A stretch of DNA of 64,000 nt from Herbaspirillum huttiense (GTDB taxonomy: Bacteria > Pseudomonadota > Gammaproteobacteria > Burkholderiales > Burkholderiaceae_D): NCBI RefSeq assembly GCF_004367745.1, contig NZ_CP037993.1, positions 2,852,001 through 2,916,000 of the forward strand. Direction: 5' to 3'. The position numbers and the translations under genes are program-made. Under the pieces are notes generated by a model. It was not told the origin of the DNA and did no database searches. It worked only from the letters and a program-made list of their open reading frames with translations. Shown here in pieces: positions 18,083 through 27,352 of this stretch (position 1 is the stretch's first letter; each line of letters opens with the position of its first letter).

Positions 18083-18934
18083 TCAGCCCCTGGCTTGCGC
18101 ATCCTGGATGCGCTGGCGCCAGCGGCGTTCGTCGCGGATGACCCAATAGCCCGCACCCAGCGACATGAGCGCCAGGGCGTACCAGGTCAGGGCATAGACC
18201 AGGTGGCTGTTGTGGAAGGCGATCACGGTCAGGCCACCGACGGGTTTCTGCGCATCAGGAGCGCTGGCGGCATTGGCTTCCGACGACGCCTTGTCGGCAT
18301 CGACGAAATACGGTGCCACCTGCCCCGCTGGCAAATGTCGGGCTTGTGCAATTACCTTCACATCGCGCGAATACCAGCGGTTCTGCGCGCCGTCATTGCT
18401 GCGCAGGAAACCGCCGCCCTGCTCGCTCATGCGCAGCAATCCAGTCACTTCGTTCAGTTGGCCTGCAGGCGCATCCGCCAGCTGGGACTCAGCCAGTTTG
18501 AGCGGCGAGACCGGCACGAACCCGCGATTGATCAGCACTACGCTGCCATCGGCCATCTGCAAGGGCGTCAGCAGCCACGCTCCGCTGCCCAGGTCGGTAC
18601 TGGCCTGCACGGCCACCGTCTTGCTGTACAGGTAGCGGCCGCTCAAGGCCACACGCTTGTATTCATCGCGCTCGGCGGTCACGTTCGGCCAGTCCTGCGC
18701 AGCGGGTGGCGCCACCGGTGCGGCGTGCACCCGGGCGTCGACCTTGGCGATCAGATCCAGCTTCCATTGCAGGCGATAGACCTGCCAGGTTCCCAGCGCA
18801 GCGAAGACCAGAAAGAAAAATCCCGCCAAAAGCGTCAGCAGCAACAAGCTGGCCTTTGTGCGGGATACCGGGGCGGCTTGCGCCGCCCCGCTTTCTTTGC
18901 CTTGCGTCACGCCATCAGTTGGCGTCGGGCTCAT
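18083..18934 (-). CDS. SURF1-family cytochrome oxidase assembly protein
   Basis: Membrane protein of 283 residues with the SURF1 layout: one transmembrane helix at ~29-50 (ending LGTWQVYRLQWK, matching the family GxWQ motif), a periplasmic domain, and a second helix near 240-262 (LTWYALALMSLGAGY). The insertion rich in Ala and Asp around residues 205-225 is variable in the family. SURF1 helps insert heme a in heme-copper oxidases; here it follows cyoD with a 4-bp overlap, suggesting a role for the bo3-type enzyme. Confidence 0.92.
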   Translation of the reverse strand: MSPTPTDGVTQGKESGAAQAAPVSRTKASLLLLTLLAGFFFLVFAALGTWQVYRLQWKLDLIAKVDARVHAAPVAPPAAQDWPNVTAERDEYKRVALSGRYLYSKTVAVQASTDLGSGAWLLTPLQMADGSVVLINRGFVPVSPLKLAESQLADAPAGQLNEVTGLLRMSEQGGGFLRSNDGAQNRWYSRDVKVIAQARHLPAGQVAPYFVDADKASSEANAASAPDAQKPVGGLTVIAFHNSHLVYALTWYALALMSLGAGYWVIRDERRWRQRIQDAQARG

Positions 18935-19407
18935 TTCGATGGGGCTGCGCCGTGTTGCATGCCTTGCATACCCTGCATCGACTGCGGCACGGTTTCGGTC
19001 GGCATGTTTTCAGGCGACATGGTCGGCATCATGTTGTGGTTCAAGTGATACATGACCCACAGCGAACCGGACAGAGCGATCACCACGATGACGACGGTGA
19101 AGATCATCGCCAGCATGTTCCATCCACCTTCGGACTTGCTGTTCATGTGCAGGAAATACTTGATGTGCACCACGATCTGCACTGCCGCGAAGACCAGCAA
19201 TACGATGCCCAGAGTTGCCGGGTTCGCGATGGTCTTGTTCATGACCATCCAGAACGGGATCGCGGTAAGGATCACGGCCAGCACGAAGCCGGTGACGTAA
19301 TCCTTCATCGTGCCGTGTGCGGCGTGGTCGCCATGACCATGACCGTGGCCATGGTCGTCTTGATGGCCCATCGGTCGGGCCGGGTGTTCTTGGTGACCGC
19401 GGCTCAT
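18931..19407 (-). CDS. cyoD: Cytochrome bo3 ubiquinol oxidase subunit IV
   Basis: Small three-helix subunit that assists CuB insertion. The conserved core runs from MKDYVTGF to the third helix (residues ~33-125). The 158-residue product is longer than usual (~110-125): the first 32 residues are His-rich ([12 protein letters not shown]) and the last ~35 are Met-rich ([20 protein letters not shown]). Both ends look metal-binding. The ATG at 19407 overlaps the cyoC stop by 4 bp; an internal start at MKDYV would remove the His-rich head. Confidence 0.93.
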   Translation of the reverse strand: MSRGHQEHPARPMGHQDDHGHGHGHGDHAAHGTMKDYVTGFVLAVILTAIPFWMVMNKTIANPATLGIVLLVFAAVQIVVHIKYFLHMNSKSEGGWNMLAMIFTVVIVVIALSGSLWVMYHLNHNMMPTMSPENMPTETVPQSMQGMQGMQHGAAPSK

Positions 19408-20030
19408 GGCAGGACTCCCATCAGATAGACAAAGGTGAAGACGCCGATCCAGACCACGTCCAAGAAGTGCCAGAACATCGACAGGCACATCAGGCGACGG
19501 CCGTTGGCTTCGGTCAGGCCGTGCTTGTTGATCTGGAACAGCAGCACGATCAGCCAGATGATGCCGAAGGAAACGTGCAGACCGTGGGTACCGACCAGCG
19601 CGAAGAACGAGGTCAGGAAGCCGCTGCGTGCCGGACCTGCGCCTTCGTGGATCAGGTGCAGGAACTCGTACAGTTCGAAGTAGATGAAGCCGGCACCCAG
19701 CAGACCCGTGATGATCAGCCAGATGATGGTGTTCTGCTGCTTCTTGGCCTGCATGGCCAGCATGGCGAAACCGTAGGTGATCGACGACAGCAGCAGCAGC
19801 GCGGTGTTCAGCGCCACCAGCGGCAGGTCGAACAGCTCGGCGCCGGTCGGACCGCCTGCATAGTTGCGGCCCAGGACGGCGTAGCACGCAAACAGGCAGG
19901 CGAAGATCAGGCAATCGCTCATCAGGTAGATCCAGAAGCCCAGCAAAGTGCCGTTCTCCGGATGGTGATGGCGGACGAAATAGCGCGAGCTAGGCGTCGC
20001 GTCGGCCGTGTGGTTGATTGCTTCAGACAT
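19404..20030 (-). CDS. cyoC: Cytochrome bo3 ubiquinol oxidase subunit III
   Basis: Heme-copper oxidase subunit III, 208 residues with five membrane helices. Family segments visible are [29 protein letters not shown] and [13 protein letters not shown]. The start lies 8 bp inside the end of cyoB, and the stop overlaps cyoD by 4 bp. Confidence 0.96.
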   Translation of the reverse strand: MSEAINHTADATPSSRYFVRHHHPENGTLLGFWIYLMSDCLIFACLFACYAVLGRNYAGGPTGAELFDLPLVALNTALLLLSSITYGFAMLAMQAKKQQNTIIWLIITGLLGAGFIYFELYEFLHLIHEGAGPARSGFLTSFFALVGTHGLHVSFGIIWLIVLLFQINKHGLTEANGRRLMCLSMFWHFLDVVWIGVFTFVYLMGVLP

Positions 20031-22026
20031 GGCTATTCAACAGACGTGTGCGCTCTGCTTCGACACGGACGACTTCGTCGGCCGGGATGTAGTAGTCGCG
20101 GTTGTAATTAAAGGTGTGCACGATGGTGGCCACGCACAGGGCGACGAAACCAGCCACGGCGGGCAACCACATGTGCCAGATCATGGCGAAGCCAACGGCA
20201 GCGGACAGCGCGGCGATGATGAAGCCGGCACCGGTGTTCTTGGGCATGTGGATTTCCACGAAATCACCCAGCGGACGCTGATAGTTGTTCTTCTTCATGT
20301 CAGCCCAGGCGTCGTTGTCATGCACGACCGGGGTGAAGGCGAAGTTGTAAGCCGGCGGCGGCGACGAAGTCGACCATTCCAGGGTACGGCCGTTCCACGG
20401 ATCACCGGTCACATCGGCCAGCTTCTTGCGGTCGCGGATCGAGACAGCGATCTGGATGATGAAGGAACCGATGCCCAGGGCGATCAGGCCGGCACCCAGT
20501 GCAGCGACCACGAACCAGATCTGCAGCGACGGATCATCGAAGTGGCTCATGCGGCGTGTCACGCCCATCAGGCCCAGTACATACAGCGGCATGAAGGCCA
20601 GGTAGAAGCCGACCAGCCAGAACCAGAACGAGCACTTGCCCCAGAATTCGTTCAGCTTGAAGCCGAAGGCCTTCGGGAACCAGAAGTTGATGCCGGCGAA
20701 CATGCCGAACACCACGCCGCCGATGATGACGTTGTGGAAGTGGGCGATCAGGAACAGCGAGTTGTGCAGCACGAAGTCAGCCGGGGGAACGGCCAGCAGC
20801 ACGCCGGTCATGCCACCGATGACGAAGGTGACCATGAAACCGATGGTCCACAGCATCGGCACTTCGAAGCGGATACGACCGCGGTACATCGTGAAGAGCC
20901 AGTTGAAGATCTTGGCACCGGTCGGGATCGAAATGATCATCGTGGTGATGCCGAAGAACGAGTTCACGCTGGCACCCGAACCCATGGTGAAGAAGTGGTG
21001 CAGCCACACCAGGTAGGACAGGATCGTAATCACGACGGTCGCATACACCATGGAGGTGTAACCGAACAGGCGCTTGCCGCTGAAGGTCGACACGATTTCC
21101 GAGAACACGCCGAAAGCCGGCAGGATCAGGATGTACACCTCGGGGTGGCCCCAGATCCAGATCAGGTTCACGTACATCATGGCGTTGCCGCCCATGTCGT
21201 TGGTGAAGAAGTTGGTACCGAAGATGCGGTCCAGAGACAGCATGCCCAGCACGGCGGTCAGCACCGGGAAGGCAGCCACGATCAGGACGTTGGTGCAGAG
21301 CGAGGTCCAGGTGAAGACCGGCATCTTCATCATGTTCATGCCCGGGGCGCGCATCTTGACGATGGTCACCACCAGGTTGATGCCTGAGAGCAGTGTCCCT
21401 ACCCCGGCCACCTGCAAGGCCCAGATGTAGTAATCCACCCCCACGTCAGGGCTGTACAGGATGCCCGACAGCGGCGGGTAAGCCAGCCAGCCGGTGCGGG
21501 CGAATTCGCCCACGAACAGCGAGGCCATCACCAGCAGTGCGCCGAAGGTGGTCATCCAGAAGCTGAAGTTGTTCAGGAAGGGGAAGGCCACGTCACGTGC
21601 ACCGATCTGCAGCGGCACGACGTAGTTCATCAGACCGGTCACCAGAGGCATGGCCACGAAGAAGATCATGATCACGCCGTGGGCGGTGAACACCTGGTCA
21701 TAGTGGTGCGGTGGCAGGAAGCCGGCATTGTCGCCAAAGGCGATGGCTTGCTGCGCACGCATCATCAGCGCATCGGCAAAGCCGCGCAGCAGCATGACGA
21801 TGGCCAGCACGATGTACATGATGCCGATGCGCTTGTGGTCGATACTGGTGAACCAGTCGCGCCACAGCATGCCCCACAGGCGATATTTGGTGAGCAGGCC
21901 GAGTACTACTATGCCGCCCAGCGCCACCATGGCGAAGGTACCGATCAGGATCGGCTCATGGTATGGAATCGCTTCCAGACTGAGACGACCGAAGATCAGC
22001 TTTATCAGGTCAAAATTGTCAGACAT
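20023..22026 (-). CDS. cyoB: Cytochrome bo3 ubiquinol oxidase subunit I
   Basis: Catalytic subunit with heme b, heme o3 and CuB; oxidises ubiquinol and reduces oxygen to water while pumping protons. The 667-residue product has the CuB/Tyr motif [15 protein letters not shown], the His pair in WLHHFFTMG, and [11 protein letters not shown] near the N-terminus. The length and about 15 membrane helices match CyoB. It lies 76 bp downstream of cyoA in the operon. Confidence 0.98.
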   Translation of the reverse strand: MSDNFDLIKLIFGRLSLEAIPYHEPILIGTFAMVALGGIVVLGLLTKYRLWGMLWRDWFTSIDHKRIGIMYIVLAIVMLLRGFADALMMRAQQAIAFGDNAGFLPPHHYDQVFTAHGVIMIFFVAMPLVTGLMNYVVPLQIGARDVAFPFLNNFSFWMTTFGALLVMASLFVGEFARTGWLAYPPLSGILYSPDVGVDYYIWALQVAGVGTLLSGINLVVTIVKMRAPGMNMMKMPVFTWTSLCTNVLIVAAFPVLTAVLGMLSLDRIFGTNFFTNDMGGNAMMYVNLIWIWGHPEVYILILPAFGVFSEIVSTFSGKRLFGYTSMVYATVVITILSYLVWLHHFFTMGSGASVNSFFGITTMIISIPTGAKIFNWLFTMYRGRIRFEVPMLWTIGFMVTFVIGGMTGVLLAVPPADFVLHNSLFLIAHFHNVIIGGVVFGMFAGINFWFPKAFGFKLNEFWGKCSFWFWLVGFYLAFMPLYVLGLMGVTRRMSHFDDPSLQIWFVVAALGAGLIALGIGSFIIQIAVSIRDRKKLADVTGDPWNGRTLEWSTSSPPPAYNFAFTPVVHDNDAWADMKKNNYQRPLGDFVEIHMPKNTGAGFIIAALSAAVGFAMIWHMWLPAVAGFVALCVATIVHTFNYNRDYYIPADEVVRVEAERTRLLNSHV

Positions 22027-22102
22027 CTTTACTTCCCGGGGAAAAAGGAAATGGGGGCGCAGCGGTGTTCTGCTGCGCTGATACGGCTACCAGGCAAGGA
22101 AA

Positions 22103-23035
22103 TCATTCGGCCTTTTGCTGGCCCGGTTTCACGTTCAGGTCGGTGGCCATCATCTTGTCCATGCAAACCGTGTTGGGTGCGACGCAACGATTCACGATGG
22201 CGTGGAACAGTTCGGGCTCGACGCTGCCGATCAGGCGGGCAGGTTCGCGTTCGCTCGGCTGTTCCAGTTTCAGGTATTCGGCACGGTCCAGCTTGCCAGC
22301 GCCAGCCTTGGCCTTCTGCACCCAGGCGTCAAAGCCGGCCTGGTCCAGGCCATGGAACTTGAAGCGCATGTGCGAGAAGCCCGCACCACTGTAGTTGGCC
22401 GAGAAACCTTCATATTCGCCGGCCTTGTTGATGACGGCGTGCAGCTTGGTTTCCATGCTCGGCATCGCGTAGATCTGGCCTGCCAGTGCCGGGATGTAGA
22501 ACGAGTTCATCACGTTGGAGGCAGTGATCTTGAACTGGATGGGAACATCCACGGGCGCAGCCAACTCATTGACAGTAGCGATGCCTTGCTCCGGATAGAT
22601 GAACAGCCACTTCCAGTCCAGCGCCACGACTTCCACCACCAGCGGCTTGACCTGGGGCGACAGCGGACGCTCGGCGTCGATGCGCGAGAGCGGACGGTAC
22701 GGGTCCAGGGTGTGGGTGGTGATCCAGGTCAACAGGCCCAAGGCGATGATGATCAGCAGGGGGGCGCCCCAGATGACCAGTTCCAGGCGAGTCGAGTGAT
22801 CCCAGTCCGGCTCGTAGGGAGCGGAAGTGTTGCTCTTGCGATAACGCCATGCAAACAGCAGCGTCAGGATGATCACCGGGACGATGATGAGCAGCATCAA
22901 CGCGGTCGAGATGACGATCAGGCGTGCTTGCTGGTTAGCGATGTCGCCGGAAGGATTCATCACGACGGTGTTGCACCCAGCCAACAGAAGCGCAGGAAGC
23001 AGGAGCAATCCGCGACGGAGGATTTGAGAAACCAT
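22103..23035 (-). CDS. cyoA: Cytochrome bo3 ubiquinol oxidase subunit II
   Basis: Lipid-anchored subunit II, 310 residues. The N-terminus has a lipobox LLAGC with the modified Cys near residue 21, then two transmembrane helices and a cupredoxin-fold domain (VALDWKWLFIYPEQGIA, FSANYSGAGFSHMRF) that lacks the CuA ligands, as expected for a quinol oxidase. It is the first gene of cyoABCD-surf1-regBA and is divergent from an MFS gene across 160 bp. Confidence 0.97.
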   Translation of the reverse strand: MVSQILRRGLLLLPALLLAGCNTVVMNPSGDIANQQARLIVISTALMLLIIVPVIILTLLFAWRYRKSNTSAPYEPDWDHSTRLELVIWGAPLLIIIALGLLTWITTHTLDPYRPLSRIDAERPLSPQVKPLVVEVVALDWKWLFIYPEQGIATVNELAAPVDVPIQFKITASNVMNSFYIPALAGQIYAMPSMETKLHAVINKAGEYEGFSANYSGAGFSHMRFKFHGLDQAGFDAWVQKAKAGAGKLDRAEYLKLEQPSEREPARLIGSVEPELFHAIVNRCVAPNTVCMDKMMATDLNVKPGQQKAE

Positions 23036-23102
23036 GAAGGAAAATTCCAGTCGTATGTATCAGAGCGTGGTAATGTAACGCCAATAAAGTGTGTTGGCGA
23101 TT

Positions 23103-23115
23103 GGACGTTTTGTCC
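23103..23115. repeat. Short inverted repeat between cyoA and the MFS gene
   Basis: GGAC-GTTTT-GTCC in the 160-bp divergent region. It loosely recalls RegA/RoxR binding sites (GC-rich half sites with GTC), which would make sense upstream of the oxidase, but the match is weak and purely by eye. Confidence 0.25.
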
Positions 23116-23195
23116 CACCCTGTCACTTGCCACCTGCCAGGTTGGGATTTGTAGCACGTACTGCGACTAAACCTCTAACAGTGGGAGACAAAGCC

Positions 23196-24539
23196 ATGGC
23201 AAGCACCAGCATCCACAATGGTGAAGGTTCCGGTCAACTCCGGCCTCAATCCAGCAATCCTTCCACTCACCACGAACACGGCACGATCGAACCCGGTGAG
23301 ATCGCGGTGGGCGTGGTGATCGGACGCGCGTCCGAATACTTCGACTTCTTCGTCTATGCACTGGCTTCAGTGCTGGTGTTCCCGGCGGTCTTCTTTCCCA
23401 ACGAACCGAAACTGGAAGGCACGCTCTACGCCTTCGTGATCTTTGCCTTCGCCTTCCTGGCCCGCCCCATCGGGACCACGATCTTCATGGCGATTCAAAA
23501 GCACTACGGCCGAGAGGTGAAGCTGACGCTGGCGTTGTTCATGCTCGGCTTTTCGACTGCGGGCATTGCGTTATTGCCAACTTACGAACACATTGGTGTG
23601 TGGGCCATCATCTTGCTCTCGCTCTTGCGTGTCGGTCAAGGGGTGGCGCTGGGCGGTGCGTGGGACGGCCTGCCTTCGCTGCTGGCGATGAACGCCCCGC
23701 CGAACAAGCGCGGCTGGTATGCCGCACTGGGCCAATTGGGCGCGCCGCTGGGCTTCGTGATCGCCGCCAGCCTGTTTGCCTACATGCTGGCCACGCTGAC
23801 CACGGCCGACTTCCTTGACTGGGGCTGGCGTTTCCCCTTCTATGTGGCCTTTGCCATCAACGTGGTGGCCCTGTTCTCGCGCCTGCGCCTGGTGTCGGCG
23901 CCGGAATACGCCAAGCTGCTCGATGAACGCGAACTGGAGCCGGCCGGCGTGGTTGAGCTGGCCACCACCCAAGGCCGCAACATCATCATCGGCGCCCTCG
24001 CCGCCTTGGCCAGCTATGCGCTTTTCCACCTGGTGACGGTATTCCCGCTGTCGTGGATCAAACTGTATTCGCTGCGTGAAGCCTCGGCTTTCCTGGTGAT
24101 CCAGATCTGGGGCGGTGTGATCATGGCAGCTGGCATTGTGGTATCGGGCCTGATTGCGGATCGCTTCGGGCGCCGCAATACCCTGGGTTCGATGGCATTG
24201 CTGATCGCTATCCTGTCGGCCTTCGTCCCGAGCTTGATGAATGGCGGCGAATCCGGCCAGAACACCTTTATCCTGATCGGCTTTGCGCTCCTGGGCTTGT
24301 CTTACGGCCAGGCTGCCGGCGCCGTGACGGCCAACTTCAAGACCCGCTATCGCTACACCGGCGCGGCCCTGACGTCAGACCTGGCCTGGCTGGTCGGTGC
24401 CGGTTTCGCACCGCTGGTGGCGCTGGGCTTGTCTGCGCACTTCGGCATGGCCTACGTGAGCTTCTACCTGCTGTCCGGCGCTGTGGGTTCGCTGGCTGCG
24501 CTGAGCCTGAACCGTGCGCTGGAAGGGCGTGATGACTGA
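23196..24539 (+). CDS. MFS transporter, metabolite:H+ symporter type
   Basis: A 447-residue, 12-helix major facilitator. GVVIGRASEYFDFFVYA opens helix 1 in the manner of the MHS (ProP/ShiA) group, and the inter-repeat motif DRFGRRNTLG is present. The start at 23196 follows a GGGAG ribosome site; the first ~30 residues are a polar cytoplasmic tail. It is divergent from cyoA and ends 24 bp before a clear terminator. Substrate unknown; the MHS group includes carboxylate, shikimate and osmolyte carriers. Confidence 0.9.
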   Translation: MASTSIHNGEGSGQLRPQSSNPSTHHEHGTIEPGEIAVGVVIGRASEYFDFFVYALASVLVFPAVFFPNEPKLEGTLYAFVIFAFAFLARPIGTTIFMAIQKHYGREVKLTLALFMLGFSTAGIALLPTYEHIGVWAIILLSLLRVGQGVALGGAWDGLPSLLAMNAPPNKRGWYAALGQLGAPLGFVIAASLFAYMLATLTTADFLDWGWRFPFYVAFAINVVALFSRLRLVSAPEYAKLLDERELEPAGVVELATTQGRNIIIGALAALASYALFHLVTVFPLSWIKLYSLREASAFLVIQIWGGVIMAAGIVVSGLIADRFGRRNTLGSMALLIAILSAFVPSLMNGGESGQNTFILIGFALLGLSYGQAAGAVTANFKTRYRYTGAALTSDLAWLVGAGFAPLVALGLSAHFGMAYVSFYLLSGAVGSLAALSLNRALEGRDD

Positions 24540-24563
24540 ATCCTGCTGAGCGCCCCATGATTA

Positions 24564-24596
24564 AAAACCCGGAAGGAAACTTCCGGGTTTTTTATT
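24564..24596 (+). terminator. Rho-independent terminator after the MFS gene
   Basis: A perfect 12-bp stem (arms 24564-24575 and 24580-24591, with CCGGAAG at the apex side) closes a GAAA tetraloop and runs into TTTTATT. It is nearly symmetrical, so it may also stop transcription arriving from the Imm52-like gene on the other strand. Confidence 0.88.
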
Positions 24597-24617
24597 GGGT
24601 GATTCACCAGCCTCCCG

Positions 24618-25349
24618 TCAGATCAGCAGATCCGGATAGCGCGGCAGCAAGTTCTGATCCGTCAGCCTGACCTCGATGTCATGCGCGAGGCGCACGTGAG
24701 CGGGGTTATCGATGTCGAAGATCGTATCGGCGACGCTGATGATGATCGTGCCCATCTGCTGGCCGGCAGCGTCGTGCACAGGCTCCAGTCGCGCAGCTTC
24801 GGGAACTTGCCTGGTCGAGAGTTGCAGGGGCAGGTAAAGCATCCACGCCACGCAGGGCTTATCGAAGAATACCGGCGTATAGCTTGCAGGCTTCACGAAC
24901 ATCGCACGCGGAGAGAAGAGCTTTGCAGATTCCTTCAACGCATCCACGAGGGACGATGGATCGGACCAGCGTTCCATGTGATCTACGGTAAGCCAGACAA
25001 TCTCCGGACTGCCGTCCACATGGTTGTATTCATCAGAGTAACTGGCTCGCCCTCCTCTCTCTAGCTGCCCATTCCAAAAACAAAGATAGCGTGGATCGTC
25101 CGGCTCGTGATTGCGCTGGAACTCACGGTAATAGGCCAAGGCCGAGATCCCCGGCATTCCATCTTCAAAGACCGGATATCGGAACGAGCCCTCTTCATCG
25201 CCCGCCGCTACGAGCCAATGTTCCAGACTCATCCAATGGTCGTACTTGCTCCATGCGCTCAGGAGGACGGCCGCCTTCTTGATTCGCTCGACAAGACTGA
25301 TACGGGGCTCTACTGCTGGATAGAAAATCTTTATATCAAATGCTTTCAT
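24618..25349 (-). CDS. Imm52-like immunity protein of the T6SS nuclease module
   Basis: A 243-residue cytoplasmic protein with no signal peptide. Segments such as WLVAAGDEEGSFRYPVFEDG and a tail ending RYPDLLI fit Imm52-type immunity proteins, which are known partners of Tox-REase-5 toxins; the family match is from memory. It follows the toxin gene on the same strand: an in-frame GTG at 25361 overlaps the toxin stop and the first ATG is at 25349. Immunity genes typically sit exactly here. The DNA looks less GC-rich than neighbouring genes, as is common for acquired toxin-immunity cassettes. Confidence 0.75.
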   Translation of the reverse strand: MKAFDIKIFYPAVEPRISLVERIKKAAVLLSAWSKYDHWMSLEHWLVAAGDEEGSFRYPVFEDGMPGISALAYYREFQRNHEPDDPRYLCFWNGQLERGGRASYSDEYNHVDGSPEIVWLTVDHMERWSDPSSLVDALKESAKLFSPRAMFVKPASYTPVFFDKPCVAWMLYLPLQLSTRQVPEAARLEPVHDAAGQQMGTIIISVADTIFDIDNPAHVRLAHDIEVRLTDQNLLPRYPDLLI

Positions 25350-25357
25350 TAGCGCAC

Positions 25358-25972
25358 TCACGGTTGGAAGATAACGTTAATGGTCGGAGATATCTCGAAG
25401 AACATTGGTTTCAGATAGGCATACGTCCACGGCTCCATGAAGTACCAGTGCAGCTTTACAGGCGGCCGCGGCTGAGCGGCAATATTTTGCAGCCTTGCCT
25501 GCCCCACCATGTCGTGGATGATTCTTTTCTGGAAGTCGTATTCAAATTCGCCGGGTCCCGAAAAAAACTGGTCATATCCCGCCTTCGCCTCCATCAGCAA
25601 GCATTCGGCTGGCTTGAATCCGTCGAATTCCCTCTTGTCATATTTCCACTCAGTCAAGAACAGCGGGCCGGATCGCATACCCGTAATGCGCACCTGATAG
25701 TCCATCCAGGACTTCCGCTCCCGGAAGTGCTTTTCTATTTCATGCCCCGCCAGCGGCGGACAATCCCGGCACTTCTCGCGCGCAGCCGCGTCCACCTCGG
25801 CCTTGGCCAGCGGCGCATCTTTGGCCTTGTCCGCTTCGCTTCTGCGATCCTCGATTTGCTCCCCCACCACCACATCCCCTGTGCCGCCGGCAGCACGAGG
25901 CAACCAACGCTTGATCACGGGCACCGCGCGTTGCGCCGCCGCGCGCCCGACTTGAACGGCAATGGCTGCCAT
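25358..25972 (-). CDS. Tox-REase-5 domain T6SS effector (predicted nuclease)
   Basis: A 204-residue predicted toxin. Residues ~1-65 are a charged linker with no domain recognised. Residues ~68-200 match the Tox-REase-5 fold: CRDCPP, WMDYQVRITGM, FLTEWKYDKREFDGF, and CLLMEAKAGYDQFF, where Glu128-x-Lys130 is the ExK signature of restriction-endonuclease-fold nucleases. It probably cleaves DNA in competitor cells. Its start overlaps the stop of the preceding small gene by one base and its stop abuts the immunity gene, giving the order PAAR-adaptor-small protein-toxin-immunity. Confidence 0.85.
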   Translation of the reverse strand: MAAIAVQVGRAAAQRAVPVIKRWLPRAAGGTGDVVVGEQIEDRRSEADKAKDAPLAKAEVDAAAREKCRDCPPLAGHEIEKHFRERKSWMDYQVRITGMRSGPLFLTEWKYDKREFDGFKPAECLLMEAKAGYDQFFSGPGEFEYDFQKRIIHDMVGQARLQNIAAQPRPPVKLHWYFMEPWTYAYLKPMFFEISPTINVIFQP

Positions 25973-26328
25973 TATTCTTCCTCCTTCATCCGTTGCAATT
26001 CGTTGGCCAGGATGGCGTCGAAGTCATCGAGCCGCTGTTCCGGTGTCGCCCCCGGCATGCTGAGGTAGTGGCGAATCAGCTCATCCCCAAAAAGACCCGG
26101 TGCACCGGCCTCCAGGGTCATCATGTACAGCAGATGGGGCGTCGAGGTGAACCCCATCGAGCGGCCTCGTTCATAGGTGATGCGCATGCGTTCGATCACC
26201 GCATTCCGGCCGGGATCGCTGCGCATGTCCTGGTGCTGCGCAAGATACTGGTCGGCAGCAGCGGCTATGAAGTGCTGGGTATCGATGTGCAGGAACTGCC
26301 GGTATTGTTCGGACGTGAGTTCAAGCAT
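25972..26328 (-). CDS. Small helical protein of the T6SS effector module
   Basis: A 118-residue acidic, mostly helical protein of unknown family; no membrane segment or signal peptide. It lies between the DUF4123 adaptor (8-bp overlap) and the toxin (1-bp overlap), so it is almost certainly co-translated with them. Possible roles are a co-adaptor or a chaperone for the small PAAR-independent toxin; neither is shown by sequence. Confidence 0.75.
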   Translation of the reverse strand: MLELTSEQYRQFLHIDTQHFIAAAADQYLAQHQDMRSDPGRNAVIERMRITYERGRSMGFTSTPHLLYMMTLEAGAPGLFGDELIRHYLSMPGATPEQRLDDFDAILANELQRMKEEE

Positions 26329-26824
26329 GGTCGCGTCCTATGTAAACCGGACGGCCGTCCACCACGAAATGCCATTGCCGGATTGAATGAAAGAACGCGA
26401 TCCGTTGCGCTTCATCCAGCCGCCGCGCCAGCGTCGCCAGCACGCGCGGATCCCAGAATCGCAGCAGGGCCGAGCGGCCATCCGGCAGGCGCAGGTTCAG
26501 GCGCGCTTGCAAGTGCGCGGCAAGCGCGGCCGTGTCGAATGCTGCATAAATCCAGGAAACCGCTGCCCGGCTCCGCTCCAGCGCGATCAACTGGCGGCAA
26601 AGCGCATAGGATTGCCGCTGCACCGCCAGCAACCAGGGACCGCCCTCCATCAAGGATTCTTCTTCCGTGCCCGCGAACAAACTGGTTGCACCGGGCTGCT
26701 CAGCCAGGCGGACCGAAAAATTCATATCGGCAAAATGGAATCCATCGACCAGTACATGCAGTTGCTCTCCCGCCAGCGGCTGCGGCAGGGGCTTGATCCG
26801 GCCATGCGGCAATGGGGTTCTCAT
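26321..26824 (-). CDS. DUF4123 domain T6SS effector adaptor (Tap/TEC type)
   Basis: A 167-residue adaptor protein. DUF4123 proteins bind an effector and load it on a VgrG or PAAR tip. Visible family features are LHVLVDGFHFAD near the N-terminus, GGPWLLAV, AVSWIYAAFD and LLRFWDPRVLATL. The start at 26824 (MRTPLPHG) overlaps the PAAR stop by 4 bp, which favours it over upstream in-frame starts. It supports reading the downstream nuclease as a T6SS cargo. Confidence 0.88.
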   Translation of the reverse strand: MRTPLPHGRIKPLPQPLAGEQLHVLVDGFHFADMNFSVRLAEQPGATSLFAGTEEESLMEGGPWLLAVQRQSYALCRQLIALERSRAAVSWIYAAFDTAALAAHLQARLNLRLPDGRSALLRFWDPRVLATLARRLDEAQRIAFFHSIRQWHFVVDGRPVYIGRDHA

Positions 26825-27237
26825 GTGCGCACCAACAAGGCCTGACCAGACTGCGCGGCAGCAGCCAGACAAGGCAGGCAAATCGAGGAAGACGACGAGG
26901 CCGCGGGCGGAACAGGCTCTATGTCCGCGCTGGCAGCCGTGCCGGAAGGGGCCGCCTGAGCTGCCGTTTTTTCTTCCGAATGCGTGGCCACCCCTTGGCT
27001 GGCGATGAGCGTGGCGCCACACGCCGTGCGGTCGCCGTCACGTGCCGGTGCCTGGCCCATGGACTTCATGTCGCCCGCACCGGATGTGATGGGAAATGTC
27101 CCTTTGCAATGGGGACAGCTGGTCAGGTCGCCGACCCGCGCGACGGCCTTGCCATGAACGAGAAAGGTCTGATCGCCGGAAATGACCGTACCACCATGGC
27201 TGGTCTTGTCGCCGACGACGATGAAGGGACGCCCCAT
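26821..27237 (-). CDS. PAAR-domain T6SS spike-tip protein
   Basis: A 138-residue protein whose first ~90 residues are a PAAR domain: MGRPFIVVGDKTSHGGTVI, then VARVGDLTSCPHCKGTFPI and RDGDRTACGATLIAS with the His/Cys residues that bind the tip metal. A flexible Ala/Ser/Pro-rich tail of ~45 residues follows, ending with a hydrophobic ICLPCLAAAA patch. Start 27237 has a GGAGAG ribosome site. It is the first gene of the effector module. No VgrG or T6SS structural gene is in the window. Confidence 0.9.
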   Translation of the reverse strand: MGRPFIVVGDKTSHGGTVISGDQTFLVHGKAVARVGDLTSCPHCKGTFPITSGAGDMKSMGQAPARDGDRTACGATLIASQGVATHSEEKTAAQAAPSGTAASADIEPVPPAASSSSSICLPCLAAAAQSGQALLVRT

Positions 27238-27352
27238 GCAACTCTCCTTGCCAGCTCTACCGCTGGAATTGATGAGCCGCTTCGAGTCACTGCAGGGAGA
27301 ATGACTCCCTGCCCCCTTCAATCAACTAGCAACAATCGAAATCCTGCGAGCC

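Noticed and set aside
20008-21387. Plus-strand open frame of 459 codons antisense to cyoB
   Set aside because: His/Asp/Glu-rich complement of a membrane protein gene; not a plausible protein.
23103-23115. GGAC-GTTTT-GTCC as a firm RegA binding site
   Set aside because: The match to known RegA/RoxR sites is too loose to claim; listed only as a low-confidence repeat.
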